Assembly (NCBI GenBank): GCA_963542695.1
Contig: CAUTYX010000005.1
Location: forward strand, 1-64,000
From: RUG100 sp963542695
GTDB lineage: Bacteria; Bacillota; Clostridia; Peptostreptococcales; Anaerovoracaceae
Direction: 5' to 3'
Length of the DNA stretch: 64,000 bases
A program made the position numbers and the translations under genes. The notes beneath the pieces are model-generated. The model worked only from the letters and a program-made list of their open reading frames with translations. It was not told where the DNA came from and did not search any database. Of the stretch, positions 59,789 through 64,000 are shown piece after piece; the first letter of the stretch is position 1, and the number at the start of each line of letters is the position of its first letter.

Positions 59789-61204
59789 ATGAAGCTAGGA
59801 TATGACCTGACAACTGAACAAACGCAAAAGCTGGTCATGACAACAGAGCTGGTCCAAGCCATTAAAATTCTACAGTTTAATGCACAGGAACTAGATACGT
59901 ATGTAAATGAACAGTTACTGGCAAATCCCGTATTGGAGCATGCAGAGCAAGATGATTCCGTAAAGGATGCGGAGCTGGAGGATCATTCCAGCCAGGAGGA
60001 TACAGGGCAGCAGACAGAGGCATTAGAGGAGTATCTATGGGAGCGAGGGTTGGATGATATCAGTTACCGGCAGGGAAACTATCAGCAGCCTGAGCAACCT
60101 CAAAATAACTACGAACAGTTTACATCAGCGGAAGTAACATTGCCGGAGCATTTGATGTTCCAGTTGCAGTTTGCTTGTGAAGATGAAAAGGATCGTCATA
60201 TTGGACGATATATTATTGAGTCCTTAGATGAAAATGGATATTTGACCAGCATGCCGGAAGAAATGGCACAGCTGATTGGAGTTGAAACAGAAGAGATAGA
60301 GCGAGTACTGGCCGTTATAAATACATTTGAGCCGGCCGGACTCGGTGCAAAAAATCTATGTCATTGTTTGCTGATTCAGCTGGGACTGCTGGATATGAAG
60401 ACACCGGCAATGGAGAAAATGCTGCTGGAACACATGGATGATTTGGCAGCCAACCGATTGCAGGTCATCGCCAAAAGCTTGCACATAAAGGTAAAACGGG
60501 TGCAGGAGATGGTCGATGTGGTAAAGGCGTTAAACCCTCGTCCGGGTCGTATGTTTGCCCGGGACAGAGAGGAGTCGGGATATATTGTTCCGGACATTCA
60601 CGTGGAGAAAATCGATGGCTCCTTTGTGGTGTCTCTCAATGAGCGAACTGTGCCTCACCTGCAAGTCAGTGCCTATTATCGCCGGGTGCTGGCACAGTCA
60701 AAGGATGACCAAAAGGTTTCCGAGTATTTGACGGAGCGAGTAAATGCAGCGGTATGGTTGATTCGCAGTATCCAGCAACGGAAAGACACCATATTGAATG
60801 TGGCGCGAACAATTGTGGAATTCCAAGAGGGGTTCTTCGAAAAGGGCAGTAAATATTTGAAGACATTGAGCTTGCATCACGTTGCAGAGAAGTTGGGGAT
60901 TCATGAGTCCACGGTGAGTCGATCTGTTAACGGCAAGTATTTGCAGTGTCAGCAAGGTATGTATGAATTGAAGCATTTCTTTTCTGCCGGTGTGCAGAAC
61001 GGCAGTGGAGAAGGGGTGTCTTCGGTTAGCATAAAAACCATGATTAAGGAACTAATCGATCAGGAAAACCCGGCGTCACCCTATAGCGATCAAAAGCTGG
61101 TAACCATTCTGCAAGACAAAGGCATTGGTCTGTCCAGGCGGACAGTAGCAAAATATAGAGATGAGATGGGTATCCTCTCATCATCAAAGCGTAAACGTTT
61201 CTGA
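59789..61204 (+). CDS. rpoN: RNA polymerase sigma-54 factor
   Basis: An alternative sigma factor that needs AAA+ activators, 471 aa. Region I is glutamine-rich and hydrophobic (LTTEQTQKLVMTTELVQAIKILQ). The core-binding region follows, then a helix-turn-helix (IHESTVSRSVNGKYLQC) and the C-terminal RpoN box with SRRTVAKYRDEMGI. No activator gene is in the window. It is immediately upstream of gap-pgk-tpiA, the position held by the glycolytic repressor CggR in Bacillus. Confidence 0.95.
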   Translation: MKLGYDLTTEQTQKLVMTTELVQAIKILQFNAQELDTYVNEQLLANPVLEHAEQDDSVKDAELEDHSSQEDTGQQTEALEEYLWERGLDDISYRQGNYQQPEQPQNNYEQFTSAEVTLPEHLMFQLQFACEDEKDRHIGRYIIESLDENGYLTSMPEEMAQLIGVETEEIERVLAVINTFEPAGLGAKNLCHCLLIQLGLLDMKTPAMEKMLLEHMDDLAANRLQVIAKSLHIKVKRVQEMVDVVKALNPRPGRMFARDREESGYIVPDIHVEKIDGSFVVSLNERTVPHLQVSAYYRRVLAQSKDDQKVSEYLTERVNAAVWLIRSIQQRKDTILNVARTIVEFQEGFFEKGSKYLKTLSLHHVAEKLGIHESTVSRSVNGKYLQCQQGMYELKHFFSAGVQNGSGEGVSSVSIKTMIKELIDQENPASPYSDQKLVTILQDKGIGLSRRTVAKYRDEMGILSSSKRKRF

Positions 61205-61227
61205 TTCACTCAAAGGAGGAAAAGTAA

Positions 61228-62244
61228 ATGGCAGCAAAAATTGGTATTAGTGGATTTGGACGGATTAGCCGTGTTGCAATTCGTGCAGCAATTGGCGACC
61301 CGGACATCGAAATTTGCGGTATCAACAAGAGAAATGCAGATTTGGATTACATGCTGTATCTGCTCAAGTACGATACCACATTCGGTCGGTTCCCGGCACC
61401 ACTTGACCGGTGTGAAGATGGCCTAATCATTGATGGTAAAAAGGTTCCTGTATTCTCAGAAACCGATGCAAGTAAAATCCCTTGGGCAAGTTGTGGTGCC
61501 GAGTATATCGTGGAAGGCACCGGCGCTTACACAACAGCAGAAAAAGCAGGTGTGCATTTCAACGGCGGTGCAAAGAAAGTAATTATTACAGCGCCGGCAA
61601 AAGACAAGGATACACCGACCTTCGTTATGGGTGTAAATCACCAAGACTACAAACCGGAATACAATGTTGTTTCCAACGCTTCTTGTACCACCAACTGCCT
61701 GGCACCTATGGTAAAGGTTGTCAACGACAAATGGGGAATCAAGGAAGGTATGATGTCCACTATCCACGCTGCTACAGCAAAGCAGAAGGTGGTTGACTCC
61801 AGCAGTCCTAAAGACTGGAGAAGAGGACGTTCTGTATTTGGAAACATCATTCCTACCACTACCGGAGCTGCCAAGGCTGTCGGTCTTGTTATTCCGGAAT
61901 TGATGGGTAAAATGACAGGTATTGCATACCGTGTTCCTACAGCTGATGTTTCTATCGTTGATGTAAACGTATCTTTGGAAAAACCGGCCACATACGAAGA
62001 GGTATGCGCTGAAATCAAACGTGCTTCTGAAAACGAAATGAAAGGTATCTTGGAATACGTAGATGATGAAGTTGTAACCGGCGACTTTGTCGGAGATCCA
62101 TGCACTTGTATCTTTGATGCAAGAGAAGGAATTGCTCTAAACGACAGATTCTTTAAATTGATTGCCTACTACGACAATGAGTATGGCTACTCCGCAAAGA
62201 CACTGGAATTAATCAAGCACATGTACAAAGTGGACAAAGCTTGA
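61228..62244 (+). CDS. gap: Glyceraldehyde-3-phosphate dehydrogenase, variant nucleotide-binding loop
   Basis: Glycolytic oxidation of glyceraldehyde-3-phosphate, 338 aa. The active-site SNASCTTNC with Cys153 and the ATTGAAKAVG-like segment (TGAAKAVGLVIPEL) are standard. At the end of the second beta strand, where NAD-specific enzymes have Asp (INDL), this reads GINKRNADLDYM: Lys34 in the specificity position. That suggests NADP use or dual specificity. First of gap-pgk-tpiA. The ribosome site is AAAGGAGG. Confidence 0.95.
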   Translation: MAAKIGISGFGRISRVAIRAAIGDPDIEICGINKRNADLDYMLYLLKYDTTFGRFPAPLDRCEDGLIIDGKKVPVFSETDASKIPWASCGAEYIVEGTGAYTTAEKAGVHFNGGAKKVIITAPAKDKDTPTFVMGVNHQDYKPEYNVVSNASCTTNCLAPMVKVVNDKWGIKEGMMSTIHAATAKQKVVDSSSPKDWRRGRSVFGNIIPTTTGAAKAVGLVIPELMGKMTGIAYRVPTADVSIVDVNVSLEKPATYEEVCAEIKRASENEMKGILEYVDDEVVTGDFVGDPCTCIFDAREGIALNDRFFKLIAYYDNEYGYSAKTLELIKHMYKVDKA

Positions 62245-62271
62245 TAAAAGTTGCTATAAGGAGCAGTTAAC

Positions 62272-63456
62272 ATGAAAAAAACAGTAAGAGATATTCAGGT
62301 AGAAGGGAAGAAAGTTTTAGTCAGATGTGATTTTAACGTTCCCATGAGAGACGGGAAGATTACCGATGATGTTCGTATCACCAGTGCCCTTCCTACCATT
62401 ACCTACTTGATGGAACAGAGGGCCAAAGTAATTCTGATGTCTCACATGGGTCGTCCCAAGGGAGAACCGAAGAAAGAATTCACCCTTGCTCCTGTAGCAG
62501 AGAGATTGACGGCATTACTGGGCAAGGAGGTTCTCTTTGCCCAGTCCGATGTAGTGGTTGATGACAGCGTCCAAAAAGCGGTGGATGCCATGAACAATGG
62601 CGATGTTGTTCTTTTGGAAAACACCAGATATAGAAAAGAAGAAACCAAAAACCAGGAACCTTTCACAGGAGAACTGGCCTCTTTAGGAGAAATCTTTGTC
62701 AACGATGCTTTCGGAACAGCCCATAGAGCCCATTGCTCCACGGCAGGAGTGGCCTCATACATGCCGGCAGTTTCCGGATTCCTTATTGAAAAGGAATTGC
62801 AATTCTTAGGAGATGCGGTCAATGATCCCCGGCGTCCTTTCCTTGCCATTATGGGAGGAGCCAAGGTAGGCGATAAGGTACCGGTCATTGAAAACCTAAT
62901 GAAGAAAGTTGATTCTCTCATCATAGGAGGCGGTATGGCATATACCTTCTTCAAAGCGATGGGAAGAGAAATCGGCACATCGATCTTAGACGAAGAAAGC
63001 GTAGATATTGCAGCCGATGTACTGAAAAAGGCAAAGGAACAGGGAGTGGAATTGTTGCTTCCCGTAGATGTTGTTTGTGCATCGGAATTTTCCAATGATG
63101 CTGCCGTAAAGACAGCCGATGCAGATCACATGCCTGAAGATATGATGGGACTGGATATTGGCCCCGAAACTCGCAAGCTCTATGCAGAAGTTATTAACAA
63201 AGCAGGAACCATTGTCTGGAACGGACCTATGGGTGTTTTCGAGATGGAAAACTTTGCCCAAGGAACCAAAGCCGTTGCAACAGCTATGGCACAGTGCAAA
63301 GCCACAACCGTTATTGGCGGCGGAGACTCGGCTGCAGCCGTAGCCCAGTTTGGTTTAGGAGAAAAAATGAGCCACATTTCAACCGGTGGCGGAGCCAGCC
63401 TTGAATTTTTAGAAGGCAAAGAACTGCCGGGAGTTGCGGCGTTGGGGGACAAATAA
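62272..63456 (+). CDS. pgk: Phosphoglycerate kinase
   Basis: Transfers the acyl phosphate of 1,3-bisphosphoglycerate to ADP, 394 aa. It has VRCDFNVPM at the N-terminus, SHMGRPKG, the ENTRYRKEE substrate loop, the nucleotide-binding GGAKVGDKVPVIENL and the C-terminal GGGDSAAAVAQFG and STGGGASLEFLEG. The start follows AAGGAG. The tpiA gene begins one base after its stop. Confidence 0.97.
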   Translation: MKKTVRDIQVEGKKVLVRCDFNVPMRDGKITDDVRITSALPTITYLMEQRAKVILMSHMGRPKGEPKKEFTLAPVAERLTALLGKEVLFAQSDVVVDDSVQKAVDAMNNGDVVLLENTRYRKEETKNQEPFTGELASLGEIFVNDAFGTAHRAHCSTAGVASYMPAVSGFLIEKELQFLGDAVNDPRRPFLAIMGGAKVGDKVPVIENLMKKVDSLIIGGGMAYTFFKAMGREIGTSILDEESVDIAADVLKKAKEQGVELLLPVDVVCASEFSNDAAVKTADADHMPEDMMGLDIGPETRKLYAEVINKAGTIVWNGPMGVFEMENFAQGTKAVATAMAQCKATTVIGGGDSAAAVAQFGLGEKMSHISTGGGASLEFLEGKELPGVAALGDK

Positions 63457-63457
63457 G

Positions 63458-64000
63458 ATGTCGAATATGAGAATTCCCTTCATTGCGGGAAACTGGAAGA
63501 TGAATAAAACCGGTAGCGAAGCGGAAAGCTTTGCCAAGGAATTCAAAGAACTTTACAAGGATACCGATGTAAGAACAGCCATCTGTGCACCTTTTGTACA
63601 TCTGTCTTTATTGAAAAAAATCTTTGAAGGAACCGACATTAAAGTAGGAGCACAAAATGCCCACTTTGAAGATGCCGGAGCGTATACAGGAGAAATATCT
63701 GTACCAATGTTGGAAGATATCGGCGTAGATTACTGTATTATCGGCCACTCGGAAAGAAGAGAGTATTTTGGCGAAACCGATGAAACCGTCAACAAAAAGC
63801 TCCATCGTCTCTTTGCCGGAACTATTACACCGATTCTCTGTGTGGGAGAAAATCTGCAGCAAAGAGAAGCCGGTGAAGAAAAGGTGGTTGTAGAAGATCA
63901 AATTATCGCAGATTTGGCAGGCCTTTCTAAGGAAATGGTGCAGAAACTGGTCATTGCTTATGAACCTATCTGGGCAATCGGCACAGGAAGAACGGCTACA
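63458..64000 (+). CDS. tpiA: Triosephosphate isomerase (cut by window end)
   Basis: The first 181 codons are open to the window edge with no stop. The N-terminus carries IAGNWKMNK (catalytic Asn and Lys), then the catalytic His in IIGHSERRE and the catalytic Glu region AYEPIWAIGTG with the flexible loop just beginning. The family is about 250 aa, so roughly 70 residues are missing. ATG 63458 sits one base after the pgk stop; the ATG at 63467 is an alternative. Confidence 0.95.
   Translation, partial: MSNMRIPFIAGNWKMNKTGSEAESFAKEFKELYKDTDVRTAICAPFVHLSLLKKIFEGTDIKVGAQNAHFEDAGAYTGEISVPMLEDIGVDYCIIGHSERREYFGETDETVNKKLHRLFAGTITPILCVGENLQQREAGEEKVVVEDQIIADLAGLSKEMVQKLVIAYEPIWAIGTGRTAT

Noticed and set aside
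1..64000. CRISPR arrays, insertion sequences, prophage genes and tRNA genes
   Set aside because: No regularly spaced repeats, transposase-like or phage-like proteins, or tRNA cloverleaf signatures were seen on reading both strands by eye; short or divergent examples could be missed.

Overview
This window looks like chromosome from a low-to-mid GC Gram-positive anaerobe of the class Clostridia. The evidence is the 3' end of a 5S rRNA, HrcA/CIRCE-controlled chaperones, the Firmicutes order SRP RNA-dnaX-ybaB-recR, TTG starts with strong AGGAGG ribosome binding sites, an AbrB-like regulator, sigma-54, and dense fermentative and redox genes. I cannot name the species; a relative of the Peptostreptococcales/Anaerovoracaceae is a guess. 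I saw no insertion sequence, prophage, CRISPR array or tRNA gene.

Layout. Positions 1-90 hold the end of a 5S rRNA and its terminator. 178-8335 carries an FMN split-barrel protein, CIRCE-controlled htpG, a replication/housekeeping run (tmk, holB, ricT, a frameshifted trmN6), a small membrane protein, an AbrB-like regulator and murA. 8375-15047 is the first pyrimidine-catabolism locus: a LacI-type regulator, a lone PreA-like flavoprotein, an M20 carbamoyl-amino-acid hydrolase behind a palindromic operator, preT-preA, and a structured 3' element ending in a terminator. 15184-22148 holds cysK, a PrsW-type protease, a folate enzyme, an orphan HicB, a beta-CASP nuclease, a class III aminotransferase and an EIIC-like membrane protein. 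22207-30293 is a DNA-metabolism run: pcrA-ligA-AIRS-like, SRP RNA, dnaX-ybaB-recR. 30329-35572 has PHP, cardiolipin synthase, an M50 protease, a secreted amidase and a PEBP-like protein. 35612-37480 is a decayed stretch with two pseudogenes. Next come a membrane-embedded LuxR regulator and CIRCE-controlled clpB. 41454-47054 holds a small ABC exporter, an isocitrate dehydrogenase/GntR pair, and a DUF5685-like/DnaJ/membrane trio. 47142-53475 is a five-gene ECF plus YbtPQ-like ABC operon with a dyad operator at its promoter, probably for a metal chelate. 54270-57503 is the second pyrimidine locus (NCS1 permease and dihydropyrimidinase). The window ends with SEC-C, homoserine dehydrogenase, trmL, and rpoN-gap-pgk-tpiA.

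How the genes fit together. The two pyrimidine loci, about 40 kb apart, together supply uptake (NCS1), reduction (PreTA), ring opening (dihydropyrimidinase) and decarbamoylation (M20 hydrolase): a complete reductive uracil/thymine route to a beta-amino acid, CO2 and ammonia. These five genes share a strongly restricted codon use that their neighbours lack, which suggests very high expression. LacI-like palindromes lie upstream of the regulator itself, of the hydrolase and, more weakly, of the permease. The class III aminotransferase could take the beta-amino acid onward, but that is inference.

Most notable for follow-up: the split pyrimidine regulon; the lone PreA paralogue with Asn where the catalytic Cys should be; the structured RNA after preA; the ECF/YbtPQ-like operon and its dyad; the decayed permease divergent from a membrane LuxR regulator; a one-base deletion in the catalytic NPPY motif of trmN6; and a GAPDH with Lys at the NAD-specifying position.
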